Source: Agrococcus baldri
GTDB taxonomy: Bacteria > Actinomycetota > Actinomycetes > Actinomycetales > Microbacteriaceae
Reading direction: 5' to 3'
NCBI GenBank assembly: GCA_007988785.1
Contig: BJUU01000020.1
Location: 1 to 45,953, forward strand
DNA: 45,953 nt
The notes under the pieces are model-generated. The model was given only the letters and a program-made list of their open reading frames with translations, did no database searches and was not told the DNA's origin. Positions 22,494 to 30,610 of the stretch are shown in pieces. A program made the translations under genes and the position numbers. The stretch's first letter is position 1. The number at the start of each line of letters is the position of its first letter.

Positions 22494-23059
22494 TGGCAGT
22501 CGACCGCGAGCGCGTCGAGGCGGCCGTGCGCGAGCTGCTCGCGGCGATCGGGGACGACCCCGGGCGCGCCGGACTGGTCGACACACCGCGCCGCGTCGCA
22601 TCCGCCTACGCCGAGTACTTCGCCGGCGTCGGCGCCGACCCTGCCGAGCAGCTCGACACGATCGGGCTCGAGGGTGAGACGGGCGAGCTGGTGCTGCTGC
22701 GCGACATCGAGTTCCGCTCGATGTGCGAGCACCACCTGCTGCCGTTCACGGGCGTCGCGCACGTCGCCTACCTGCCGGGCGAGCACATCGTGGGCCTCGG
22801 CCGCATCCCCGCCGTGGTCGACGTGGTCGCCTCGCGCCCGCAGATCCAGGAGCGCCTCACCGACGAGATCGCCGACGCCCTCGAGGCGGGCCTCGAGCCG
22901 CGCGGCGTGCTCGTCGTGGTCGAGGCGGCACACGGATGCGTCGCGGCACGCGGGGCGCGCCAGGCCAGGTCGACGACGGTGACGGTGGCGAGCCGCGGGC
23001 AGCTGGCGGAGCCGATCGAGCGGGCTGAGATCATGGCGCTGATCGGGGAGCGGAGGTAG
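22493..23059 (+). CDS. folE: GTP cyclohydrolase I
   Basis: The protein has 188 residues. The zinc site is MCEHHLLPF, with HIVGLGRIP and, later, EAAHGCVAARG carrying the third metal-ligand Cys. The enzyme converts GTP to 7,8-dihydroneopterin triphosphate, the first step of folate synthesis. It starts inside the ftsH stop codon (TGATG), and the next gene begins three bases after its stop. Confidence 0.95.
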   Translation: MAVDRERVEAAVRELLAAIGDDPGRAGLVDTPRRVASAYAEYFAGVGADPAEQLDTIGLEGETGELVLLRDIEFRSMCEHHLLPFTGVAHVAYLPGEHIVGLGRIPAVVDVVASRPQIQERLTDEIADALEAGLEPRGVLVVVEAAHGCVAARGARQARSTTVTVASRGQLAEPIERAEIMALIGERR

Positions 23060-23061
23060 AC

Positions 23062-24396
23062 GTGGGTCGTCTGCAGCAGACCGAGGTCTGGGGCATCCTC
23101 AACGTCACGCCCGACTCCTTCAGCGACGGCGGCCGCTACGTCGACGCCGGCGCGGCCATCGCGCACGCGCGGCGCATGCGCGCGCAGGGCGCCGACGTCA
23201 TCGACGTGGGCGGCGAGTCGACCCGGCCCGGCGCCGCAGCGCTCGACCCCGCAGAGGAGCAGGCGCGCATCCTGCCGGTCGTGCAGGAGCTCGTGCGCGA
23301 GGGCATGCGCGTCTCGGTCGACACCATCCACGCATCCACCGCCCGTGCGGTGATGGATGCGGGGGCCGAGATCGTCAACGACGTCACGGCGGGCCTCCAC
23401 GACCCCGACATGCTGCGCACCGTCGCCGAGGGCGGGGCGCGCATCGTGCTCATGCACTCGCGCGGCATCGACGTGACCGTCGACAGCCACTACGGCGATG
23501 TCGTCGAGGAGGTGCTCGCGCACCTCGCGTCACGCGTCGACGCTGCCATCGCGGCCGGCATCCCGCGCGGGCGCATCATCCTCGACCCGGGCTTCGGGTT
23601 CTCGAAGGAGCCCGACGACAACTGGCGGCTGCTGGCGGCCACGTGGCGGCTGTGGCAGACCGAGCTGCCCGTGCTCGTCGGCACCAGCCGCAAGCGATTC
23701 CTGGGCGAGCTGCTGCCGGAGGGCGCGGACGCCTCGGAGCGCGACGCCGCGACGGCGGCGACCTCGCTGCTGGCGGTGCAGAAGGGCGCATCGGCGGTTC
23801 GGGTGCACGACGTCGCATCCACCGTCTCGGCGCTGCGTGCGCTCGACGCCATGGAGCGAGGGCAGCGCGACGCCGCGGGCCGGATGGTGGACGGCACCCC
23901 ATCCGACGATCCGGGGGTCGCGTACGTCGCCAGCACGTCCGTCAGCCCCCACACCATGACGGATGCCGAGCTCGCCGAGGATGCCGCGATCTCGGCGAGG
24001 GTCGCCGACGAGGCCGCCGGTCGCGCCGTGTTCGGCCGCATCGGGCTCGAGGGCATCCGCGCCTACGGGCACCACGGCGTGCTGCCCGAGGAGCGCAGCG
24101 AGGGCCAGGAGTTCGTGATCGACGTGCGGCTCGAGGTCGAGCTCACCAGCGCCATCCGCCGCGACGACGTGGCCGAGACCGTGCACTACGGCGAGCTCGC
24201 CGAGGCGATCGTCGCTGCCGTCGAGCGCGACCCGGTCGACCTGATCGAGACGCTCGCGAGCCGCATCGCCGACGTCTGCCTCGAGCACCCGCGCGTCGGA
24301 TTCGTCGACGTCACCGTGCACAAGCCGAGCGCGCCGATCGGCGTGCCGTTCGGCGACGTCTCCGTGTCGCTGCACCGCGGCAGGAGGGGGCTGTGA
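23062..24396 (+). CDS. folP: Dihydropteroate synthase fused to dihydroneopterin aldolase
   Basis: The protein has 444 residues carrying two enzymes in one frame. Residues 1-275 are FolP: WGILNVTPDSFSDGG, DVGGESTRPGA, then the pterin/pABA loops and KRFLGEL. Residues 325-440 are FolB: GLEGIRAYGHHGVLPEERSEGQEF, HYGELAEAI and VHKPSAPIGVPFGDVSV. A linker of about 40 residues joins them. FolB cleaves 7,8-dihydroneopterin; FolP condenses the pterin with p-aminobenzoate. I see no stop or shift between the two parts. FolK, the intermediate step, is the next gene. The GTG start has GGAGG upstream. Confidence 0.93.
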   Translation: MGRLQQTEVWGILNVTPDSFSDGGRYVDAGAAIAHARRMRAQGADVIDVGGESTRPGAAALDPAEEQARILPVVQELVREGMRVSVDTIHASTARAVMDAGAEIVNDVTAGLHDPDMLRTVAEGGARIVLMHSRGIDVTVDSHYGDVVEEVLAHLASRVDAAIAAGIPRGRIILDPGFGFSKEPDDNWRLLAATWRLWQTELPVLVGTSRKRFLGELLPEGADASERDAATAATSLLAVQKGASAVRVHDVASTVSALRALDAMERGQRDAAGRMVDGTPSDDPGVAYVASTSVSPHTMTDAELAEDAAISARVADEAAGRAVFGRIGLEGIRAYGHHGVLPEERSEGQEFVIDVRLEVELTSAIRRDDVAETVHYGELAEAIVAAVERDPVDLIETLASRIADVCLEHPRVGFVDVTVHKPSAPIGVPFGDVSVSLHRGRRGL

Positions 24397-24893
24397 GGCT
24401 GCAGGCCGAGCGGCGCGCCGTGCTCTCGCTCGGCGCCAACCTCGGCGACCGCGTCGCCACCATCGACGCTGCCGTGCGCGCCCTCGAGGCGATCGACGGC
24501 ATCCGGGTGCTCGAGCGCTCCGGCAACTGGGAGTCGCCCTCCTGGCACCCCGACGGCGAGGGGCTGAGCCCCGACTACGTGAACATCGCGCTGCTGATCG
24601 CGACCACCATGGAGCCGATCGACCTGCTCGACGCGACGCAGGCGGTCGAGGATGCGCTCGGCCGCGTGCGCACGCAGCGCTGGAGCCCGCGCACCATCGA
24701 CATCGACATCGTCACGATGGGCGGCATCGAGCGCGCCGAGGATCGCCTGGTGCTGCCCCACCCGCGCGCCCACCAGCGGCAGTTCGTGCTGCAGCCGTGG
24801 CTCGAGATCGAGCCGCTCGCGGTGCTGCCCGGGCAGGGGCCGATCGCCGAGCTCGCCGACTACGCCGACGGCGACGCGTGGAGGCTCGCGTGA
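24393..24893 (+). CDS. folK: 2-amino-4-hydroxy-6-hydroxymethyldihydropteridine pyrophosphokinase
   Basis: The protein has 166 residues. It reads VLSLGANLGDRVATIDAAVRAL, then RTQRWSPRTIDIDIVTMGG and LPHPRAHQRQFVLQPWLEI, the HPPK family in full. The enzyme pyrophosphorylates 6-hydroxymethyl-dihydropterin with ATP. The GTG at 24393 overlaps the previous stop by four bases (GTGA), so translation is coupled, and the next gene overlaps in the same way. Confidence 0.93.
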   Translation: MRLQAERRAVLSLGANLGDRVATIDAAVRALEAIDGIRVLERSGNWESPSWHPDGEGLSPDYVNIALLIATTMEPIDLLDATQAVEDALGRVRTQRWSPRTIDIDIVTMGGIERAEDRLVLPHPRAHQRQFVLQPWLEIEPLAVLPGQGPIAELADYADGDAWRLA

Positions 24894-25357
24894 GCCGCAC
24901 GAGCGCCGTCTCGATCGTGCTGACCGCGGTCATCGCGGGCGTGCTCGCGTGGCTGCTCGAAGGGATGCTCGTGATGAGCGGGCGGGCGGCGCTCGTGCCG
25001 CCGCTCACGCTCGGCATCGCGCTCGCGCTGCTCGGGGTGATCCTGCTGCTGCTCGCCTGGCCCGTGCGGCAGGCCGCGCACGGCAAGCGCCGCATCGGCT
25101 ACCGGCACGCCACCTCGGTGCTGGGCTTCGCGAAGGCCTCGTCGATCGTCGGCGCGCTGCTCGGCGGCGCGGCGCTCGGCGCGCTCGTGTTCTTCGCCAC
25201 CCGCTCGGTCGTGGCCGGCGACGCCGTGCTGACGCTCGTGGTGGTCGCGGGCGGCGCGCTCGTGCAGCTCGTCGCGGGTCTGCTCGCCGAGCACTGGTGC
25301 GTGCTGCCGCCCGACGACGAGGACGAGACGACCGCGACGGCAGGCAGCGCCGCGTAG
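24890..25357 (+). CDS. DUF3180 membrane protein
   Basis: The protein has 155 residues and four hydrophobic helices (about 6-27, 33-55, 78-100 and 108-132), with an acidic tail. This is the small DUF3180 family that follows folK in many Microbacteriaceae and other actinobacteria. Its function is unknown. It starts with GTG overlapping the folK stop by four bases and closes the operon. Confidence 0.85.
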   Translation: MSRTSAVSIVLTAVIAGVLAWLLEGMLVMSGRAALVPPLTLGIALALLGVILLLLAWPVRQAAHGKRRIGYRHATSVLGFAKASSIVGALLGGAALGALVFFATRSVVAGDAVLTLVVVAGGALVQLVAGLLAEHWCVLPPDDEDETTATAGSAA

Positions 25358-25416
25358 GTGTCGTGACGCGCCCGGCTCCGCCGGCCGAGCGCATCCGTCA
25401 CCCCGACGTCGGCGGT

Positions 25417-26406
25417 CTACCTCTCGGGCGCGGGCGAGAAGCTCGTCATCGACTCCTCGTCGAACGCCGCCTGCACCTCGGCCAGGCCCTCCTCGTTGAC
25501 GTACACGACCGACTGCGAGCCCTCCATGCCGGTGCCGAGCGTCGGCATCGTGAAGGTCTGGATGTTCGAGTTGCTGATGCCCGACATCTGCGACGCGAGC
25601 GAGACGACCGCGCCGATGTCGAAGGTGTCGCTCGTGGCGATGTGAGGCGAGACGGTCGCGAAGATGTCGGCCATCCGGTTCGGGTTCGTGAGGTTCTCGC
25701 GCGTCATGAGCTGCGACATCATGCCGCGCAGGAACGCCCGCTGGTTGTACACGCGCTGGTAGTCGCCGTCGCTGAAGGGGTAGCGGGCGCGCACGTAGAT
25801 GAGCGCCTCCTCGCCCTCGAGCGTGATCTCGCCCTGCGGGTAGTCGTAGCCGTGGTACGAGAACGCCAGGTCGTTGTCGACGGTGACGCCGCCGAGCGCC
25901 TCGGTCAGCCCCTCGAAGCCGTCGAAGTCGATGACCGCGACGTGGTCGATGCGCTGGTCGATGAGGCCCTCGACCGTCTGCACCATGAGCGGCACGCCGC
26001 CGAAGGCGAGCGCCGAGTTGACCTTCGCGTAGCCGTGGCCGGGGATGTCGACCCAGGAGTCGCGCATGATCGACATGATCTGCACCGTCTCGCGGTCCGG
26101 CGGGATGTGGGCGACCAGGATGGTGTCGGCGCGGTCGCCGAGATCGGTCAGCAGCGAGCCGTCCTCGGCCCGCGAGTCGCTGCCGAGCAGCAGCACGTTG
26201 ACGGGCTGCGAGTCGCCCTCGTCGGCCGCCGGACGCAGCGACTCCTGGGGGAACGCGGTCTCGATCGGCTCGATCTGCTGCACCGAGGGATTGATGCGCA
26301 GGAAGTACCAGCCGACCGCTGCGAGCAGCGCCAGCACGATCACGCCGACGATGCCCACGGCGACCCATCGGCCGACGTGCTTCTGCTTCTTGGTCTCTGC
26401 CGTCAC
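25417..26406 (-). CDS. LytR-CpsA-Psr (LCP) family cell-wall ligase
   Basis: The protein has 329 residues with a short cytoplasmic start, one transmembrane helix (13-36) and an extracellular LCP domain. Typical LCP residues are LLLGSDSRAED (68-78), DRADTILVAHI and SIMRDSWVDIPG. LALYVRARYPFSDGDYQR-type sequence near 205-225 includes the conserved Arg pair. LCP enzymes attach polysaccharides or teichoic-type polymers to peptidoglycan. It starts with GTG six bases after a GATACT box (leaderless) and diverges from the PH-domain operon. Confidence 0.92.
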   Translation of the reverse strand: MTAETKKQKHVGRWVAVGIVGVIVLALLAAVGWYFLRINPSVQQIEPIETAFPQESLRPAADEGDSQPVNVLLLGSDSRAEDGSLLTDLGDRADTILVAHIPPDRETVQIMSIMRDSWVDIPGHGYAKVNSALAFGGVPLMVQTVEGLIDQRIDHVAVIDFDGFEGLTEALGGVTVDNDLAFSYHGYDYPQGEITLEGEEALIYVRARYPFSDGDYQRVYNQRAFLRGMMSQLMTRENLTNPNRMADIFATVSPHIATSDTFDIGAVVSLASQMSGISNSNIQTFTMPTLGTGMEGSQSVVYVNEEGLAEVQAAFDEESMTSFSPAPER

Positions 26407-26412
26407 CGGTGC

Positions 26413-26452
26413 AGTATCGCAGAATTGCCGTTCAGACTGCTCGCACTAGCCT
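26413..26452. promoter_or_regulatory. Divergent promoters of LCP and the PH-domain operon
   Basis: The minus-strand GATACT at 26413-26418 serves the LCP gene. On the plus strand TTGCCG (26425-26430), 16 bases, TAGCCT (26447-26452) fits the PH-domain operon, which has a leader of about 70 bases containing CCCGC/GCGGG. Confidence 0.4.
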
Positions 26453-26528
26453 GGACGCGCCCGCAGACGCGGGTCGGCGACCGCGCCCCGGCGCGAGCCA
26501 GCACGCCCCCTATGCACGAGGAGGAACC

Positions 26529-27023
26529 GTGGCAGAGCGCATCGACGTCACCGGTGAATGGCAGCGCATCAGCATGCGGTACGCGAGCGTCGAGTCGATC
26601 AGCACCGTCATCTGGTGGCTCATCGCAGGCGTCGGCGCCACGGTGCCGATCTGGCTCGTGAACGACGGCGACATGCCCTGGTGGGGCTGGCTGCCGCTCA
26701 TCGCCGCGATCCTGCTGATCGTCATCGGCGTCACCTTCTCGTTCCTGCGCACCCGCACGATCGGCTACCTGCAGCGCGACGACGACCTGCTCGTGCGCCG
26801 CGGCATGCTCTTCCGCCGCTTCGTGGCCGTGCCGTACGGGCGCATGCAGGTCGTCGACATCACGCAGGGCCCGATCGAGCGGATGTTCGGGCTCAAGACC
26901 CTGAAGTTCGTCACGGCGGCCGCCACCAGCGCGGTCACGATCCCAGGCATGCCGGGCGACACGGCCGAGCAGCTGCGCGACCACCTGGTCGCGGTCTCCG
27001 AGTCGCGGCGGGCCGGCCTGTGA
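26529..27023 (+). CDS. PH-domain (bPH_2, YdbS-like) membrane protein
   Basis: The protein has 164 residues. Two hydrophobic helices (about 25-44 and 52-72) anchor a bacterial PH-like domain beginning RTRTIGYLQRDDDLLVRRGMLF and continuing VVDITQGPIERMFGLKTL. Such YdbS/YdbT pairs occur together in Gram-positive bacteria and have been linked to envelope stress and resistance to some bacteriocins. AGGAGGAA precedes the GTG start. It overlaps the next gene by four bases. Confidence 0.85.
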   Translation: MAERIDVTGEWQRISMRYASVESISTVIWWLIAGVGATVPIWLVNDGDMPWWGWLPLIAAILLIVIGVTFSFLRTRTIGYLQRDDDLLVRRGMLFRRFVAVPYGRMQVVDITQGPIERMFGLKTLKFVTAAATSAVTIPGMPGDTAEQLRDHLVAVSESRRAGL

Positions 27024-28891
27024 CCGAGCCCGGATACCCGCAGCAGCCGCAGCAGGCGCCGCCCCCTGCCCCGCAGCGACCGGACGCGCGCGCGAAGGCG
27101 GCCGAGCTCGTCGACGGCGAGTGGCACCAGCTGCACCCCGCGACCCCGCTGCTGCGCGGCGGCCTGTCGCTCATCATCTTCGCCGGCGTGCTGTTCTCGA
27201 TCTTCCGCGACCGGCTCATCGGCCTGTTCGTGCCCGACGAGTTCGGCAGCGAGTGGGAGCAGGACGCCTTCGGCGACTTCGTCGTCGACCAGCTGCTGTG
27301 GGTGGCGCTGGGCGTCATCGGCCTCGTGCTGGTGCTGGTCGCGCTGTTCTGGGTCGGCTGGCGCGTGCACCGCTTCCGCATCACGGGCGACGCCGTCGAG
27401 GTGCAGCAGGGCATCTTCGTGAAGAAGCACCGCCGCGCACCCCTCGCGCGCATCCAGGGCATCAACATCCAGAAGCCCTGGTTCGCGCGCCTGTTCGGCG
27501 CCTGCAAGTTCGAGATCCAGCAGGCCGGCAACGACTCGAACGTCGACCTCAACTACCTCAGCACCTCGGTGGCGGATGCGCTCAGGTACGAGATCCTGAA
27601 CCGCGCGTCCGGCCGCTCCACGGCCGACTCGCAGCGCCTCGCCGCCGAGCGGCAGCAGGCGGCGGGCGGCGTGGTGAACGAGTTCCTGCACCCGGACGCC
27701 GAGATCTCGAACGTCGCGCCCGACTCGCTCGTGCGCATCCCCGTCGGCCGCATCGTCGCCTCGTCGCTGCTCGACGGCTGGATCGTCTGGGCGGTGCTCT
27801 ACGTGGTCGGCACGCTCGTGGTGATCTTCGGCTTCCAGCAGTGGTGGGCGGTGTTCGCCATCCTGCCGGCGGCGATCGCGTTCTTCGCGGCGGGCATGCG
27901 CTCGCTGGGCGCGAAGCTGCGCTACTCGATCGCGGCCACGCCCGACGGCATCCGTCTCGCCTACGGCCTGGCGTCGACGACCACCGAGATCCTGCCGCCC
28001 GGGCGCATCTTCGCGCTGCAGGTCAAGCAGCCGCTGCTGTGGCGGCCGTTCGGCTGGTGGCAGGTGACGTTCACGCGGGCCGGCAAGATGTCGAGCGACG
28101 GCTCGGGCTCCGGCGGGCAGAACCAGCAGATGGCGAACTACCTGCTGCCGGTCGGCGACCTGCGCGACGTGCGCACCGTGATCGGGCTCGTGCTGCCCGA
28201 GCTCGCGCAGTCGTCGCTGATCGACCAGGGGGTGCTCGGGCAGGCGCCCGACGACTTCGTGGTGAGCCCGCCGCGGGCGCGCGCGTTCCGCTGGTTCAGC
28301 GTGCGGCGCAACGGCTTCCACGTGCACCCGGCCGCCTTCCTGCTTCGGCACGGCCGCATCTGGCGCTCGATGCACCTCGTGCCGGGCGCGCGCGTGCAGT
28401 CGGTCGCGATGCAGCAGGGCCCGATCTACGGCATGGCGCGGCTCGCGCGCGTGCAGTTCCACGTGCCGGGCTCGGTGCTGTCGCCGTCGATCGGCGCGCT
28501 CGACCAGCAGGATGCGGCGACGCTCTTCGAGCACGCCACGCGCACCGTGAAGGTGGCGATCGACACGGACGCCTCGGAGTCGTGGGCGTCGTCGCTCTCG
28601 CGCAACGCGGTGCTCGAGACCGCGCCCGCGGTGCAGGACGGGCTGATGCCGCCGCCGCCGCAGCCGCAGGAGCAGGCGGCGTCGGCCGCACCGCCCTCGG
28701 CGCCGCAGCAGCCCGAGTCCGCGCAGTGGCAGCCTCCCGCCGACCGCTGGCAGCCGCCTCCCGCCGACCGCTGGCAGCCGCCGCGCGAGCAGCAGCAGCA
28801 GCCGCCGCAGCGCGTGCAGCAGCAGCCGCCGCAGCCCGAGCAGCAGCAGCCGCCGTCGTTCGGCCAGCGGCCGCCGCGCGACGAGTCATGA
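27020..28891 (+). CDS. Large PH-domain (bPH_2, YdbT-like) membrane protein with Pro/Gln-rich tail
   Basis: The protein has 623 residues. Three units of two membrane helices followed by a bPH_2 beta-domain can be seen (around 45-190, 250-390 and 400-520), with hallmarks such as VEVQQGIFVKKHRRAPLARIQGINI. The N-terminus and the last 90 residues are rich in Pro, Gln and Trp, with a 24-base tandem repeat in the tail. It is the partner of the small PH-domain protein and probably forms a membrane complex with it. The GTG at 27020 overlaps the previous stop. Confidence 0.85.
   Translation: MTEPGYPQQPQQAPPPAPQRPDARAKAAELVDGEWHQLHPATPLLRGGLSLIIFAGVLFSIFRDRLIGLFVPDEFGSEWEQDAFGDFVVDQLLWVALGVIGLVLVLVALFWVGWRVHRFRITGDAVEVQQGIFVKKHRRAPLARIQGINIQKPWFARLFGACKFEIQQAGNDSNVDLNYLSTSVADALRYEILNRASGRSTADSQRLAAERQQAAGGVVNEFLHPDAEISNVAPDSLVRIPVGRIVASSLLDGWIVWAVLYVVGTLVVIFGFQQWWAVFAILPAAIAFFAAGMRSLGAKLRYSIAATPDGIRLAYGLASTTTEILPPGRIFALQVKQPLLWRPFGWWQVTFTRAGKMSSDGSGSGGQNQQMANYLLPVGDLRDVRTVIGLVLPELAQSSLIDQGVLGQAPDDFVVSPPRARAFRWFSVRRNGFHVHPAAFLLRHGRIWRSMHLVPGARVQSVAMQQGPIYGMARLARVQFHVPGSVLSPSIGALDQQDAATLFEHATRTVKVAIDTDASESWASSLSRNAVLETAPAVQDGLMPPPPQPQEQAASAAPPSAPQQPESAQWQPPADRWQPPPADRWQPPREQQQQPPQRVQQQPPQPEQQQPPSFGQRPPRDES
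28733..28780 (+). repeat. Perfect 24-base tandem duplication in the coding sequence
   Basis: Two identical 24-base units (28733-28756 and 28757-28780) encode PPADRWQP twice in the Pro/Gln-rich tail of the PH-domain protein. A third partial unit (DRWQPP-like) borders them. Confidence 0.8.
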
Positions 28892-29583
28892 GGCCGGGCA
28901 GGCTCGGCGTCGGCATCATCGGCGCCGGCCGGGTCGGCCCGGTGCTCGGCGCCGCGCTCGCGGGCGCGGGCCACGCCATCATCGGCGTCGACGCGACCGG
29001 CGACGACGCGATGGAGCGCGTCGAGGCGGTGCTGCCCGGCGTCGAGCTCCTCGACGCCCCGACGATCGTCGAGCGCAGCGAGCTCGTGCTGCTCGCGGTG
29101 CCGACGGCCGAGCTGGCCGACCTCGTCGCGGGGCTCGCCGCGACCGGCGCGTGGCAGCCAGGCCAGCTCGTCGTGCACACCGCCGCCGAGCACGGCATCG
29201 AGGTGCTGCGGCCGGCGCTCGAGCGCGGTGCGATCCCGATCGCGCTGCACCCCGCGATGGTCTTCACCGGCACGACGCTCGACCTCTCGCGGCTGCGCGA
29301 GGCCACCATCGCCGTCACGGCGCCCGGCCCCGTGCTGCCGATCGGGCAGGCGCTCGCGGTCGAGATGGGGGCCGAGCCGATCGTCGTCGACGAGCTCGAC
29401 CGGCCGGCCTATGCCGAGGCGATCGCCGCCGCCCGCGACTTCGCCGACGGGATCGTCGCGCAGGCGCTGCGGCAGCTGCACGAGCTGGGGGTCGAGCGCC
29501 CGGCGCGCGTGCTCGGCGGCGTGGTGCGCTCCGCGGTCGAGACGGCGCTCGCCCGCTATCCCGATCCGCCCTTCGAGGCCTGA
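28888..29583 (+). CDS. Rossmann-fold protein with DUF2520 domain
   Basis: The protein has 231 residues. The N-terminal NAD(P) motif GIIGAGRVGPVLGAAL is at 9-24. It is followed by LVLLAVPTAELADLV, a central HPAMVFTG and an all-helical DUF2520 C-terminal half, the layout of the family next to panC in actinobacteria. It resembles 6-phosphogluconate-dehydrogenase-like reductases; a ketopantoate or pantothenate role has been guessed from position. It overlaps the PH protein by four bases (ATGA). Confidence 0.88.
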   Translation: MRPGRLGVGIIGAGRVGPVLGAALAGAGHAIIGVDATGDDAMERVEAVLPGVELLDAPTIVERSELVLLAVPTAELADLVAGLAATGAWQPGQLVVHTAAEHGIEVLRPALERGAIPIALHPAMVFTGTTLDLSRLREATIAVTAPGPVLPIGQALAVEMGAEPIVVDELDRPAYAEAIAAARDFADGIVAQALRQLHELGVERPARVLGGVVRSAVETALARYPDPPFEA

Positions 29584-29675
29584 GGGCTGCCGGCCGACCG
29601 GTGCCACGGCTCGATGAGCGGATCATCCGGTCGTCGTGCGACCTCGCGGGTGCAACGACGGCCGCCGCGCCCGCA

Positions 29676-29681
29676 TAGTCT
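29676..29681 (+). promoter_or_regulatory. -10 box (TAGTCT) that favours the second GTG of panC
   Basis: TAGTCT ends three bases before GTG 29685 and six before GTG 29688. The leaderless genes in this window start 6-8 bases after the box, so 29688 is the better start. Confidence 0.5.
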
Positions 29682-29687
29682 GTCGTG

Positions 29688-30560
29688 GTGCCCGCAGCGA
29701 TCCAGACCCTGACGACCGTCGACGAGGCGCGCGCGTTCGTCGCGAGCGAGCGCGCGGCAGGCCGCCGCGTCGCGCTGGTGCCCACCATGGGCGCGCTGCA
29801 CCAGGGCCACCTCGAGCTCGTGCGCACCGCCCGCGAGCACGCCGACACCGTGATCGCCTCGGTCTTCGTCAACCCGCTGCAGTTCGGCCCGCACGAGGAT
29901 CTCGAGCGCTACCCGCGCACCCCGCAGGCCGACACCGAGCAGCTGGTCGTGCTGGGCGTCGAGGCGGTCTTCATGCCGAGCGTCGAGGAGATGTACCCCG
30001 ATGGTGGCCGCTCCGCCACCCTCGTCACCGCCGGCCACCTCGGCACCGTGCTCGAGGGACGCAGCCGGCCCGGCCACTACGACGGCGTGCTCACCGTGGT
30101 CACGAAGCTCTTCTCGATCCTGCAGCCCGAGCTCGCGGTCTTCGGCGAGAAGGATGCGCAGCAGCTGTTCCTCGTGCGCCGCATGGTGCGCGAGCTCAAC
30201 CTGCCGCTCGAGATCGTCGGCGTGCCCACGGTGCGCGAGCCCGACGGCCTCGCCCTCTCGAGCCGCAACGCGCTGCTCACCGAGGGCGAGCGGCAGGATG
30301 CCCTCGCCCTCTCCCGCGCGCTCGAGGCTGCCGGGGCTGCGGCCGACCGCGGCGTCGAGGCGATGCTCGCCGCGGCGCAGTCGGTGTTCCAGGCCGACAC
30401 CGGCGTGCGGCTCGACTACCTCGCGATCGTCGACCCCTCCACCTTCGCGTTCGCCGGCGACCACCACCACGGCCCGGTGCAGGTGCTGGTCGCCGCCCGC
30501 GTCGGCAGCGGCGCGACCGCCGTGCGGCTGATCGACAACGCGGTCTTCACCATCCCCTGA
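29688..30560 (+). CDS. panC: Pantothenate synthetase
   Basis: The protein has 290 residues. PTMGALHQGH (32-41) is the ATP/HxGH motif, SVFVNPLQFGP is the pantoate-binding segment and ALSSRN lies near 185. It condenses pantoate with beta-alanine, using ATP, to give pantothenate for coenzyme A. Start 29688 is chosen over the adjacent GTG at 29685 by -10 spacing. It has its own promoter, after the DUF2520 gene. Confidence 0.95.
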   Translation: MPAAIQTLTTVDEARAFVASERAAGRRVALVPTMGALHQGHLELVRTAREHADTVIASVFVNPLQFGPHEDLERYPRTPQADTEQLVVLGVEAVFMPSVEEMYPDGGRSATLVTAGHLGTVLEGRSRPGHYDGVLTVVTKLFSILQPELAVFGEKDAQQLFLVRRMVRELNLPLEIVGVPTVREPDGLALSSRNALLTEGERQDALALSRALEAAGAAADRGVEAMLAAAQSVFQADTGVRLDYLAIVDPSTFAFAGDHHHGPVQVLVAARVGSGATAVRLIDNAVFTIP

Positions 30561-30596
30561 CGGCTGCACGAGGGGTGGCGGATGCGTCGCCGCCGG

Positions 30597-30602
30597 TAGG
30601 AT
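30597..30602 (+). promoter_or_regulatory. -10 box (TAGGAT) of lysS
   Basis: TAGGAT is eight bases before the GTG of lysS; no Shine-Dalgarno lies between, so the message is probably leaderless. Confidence 0.5.
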
Positions 30603-30610
30603 CGGGCGTC

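Noticed and set aside
28296-29318. Minus-strand frame with long poly-Ala runs
   Set aside because: The Ala runs are the antisense reading of the CAG/CCG codons in the Pro/Gln-rich tail of the PH-domain protein.
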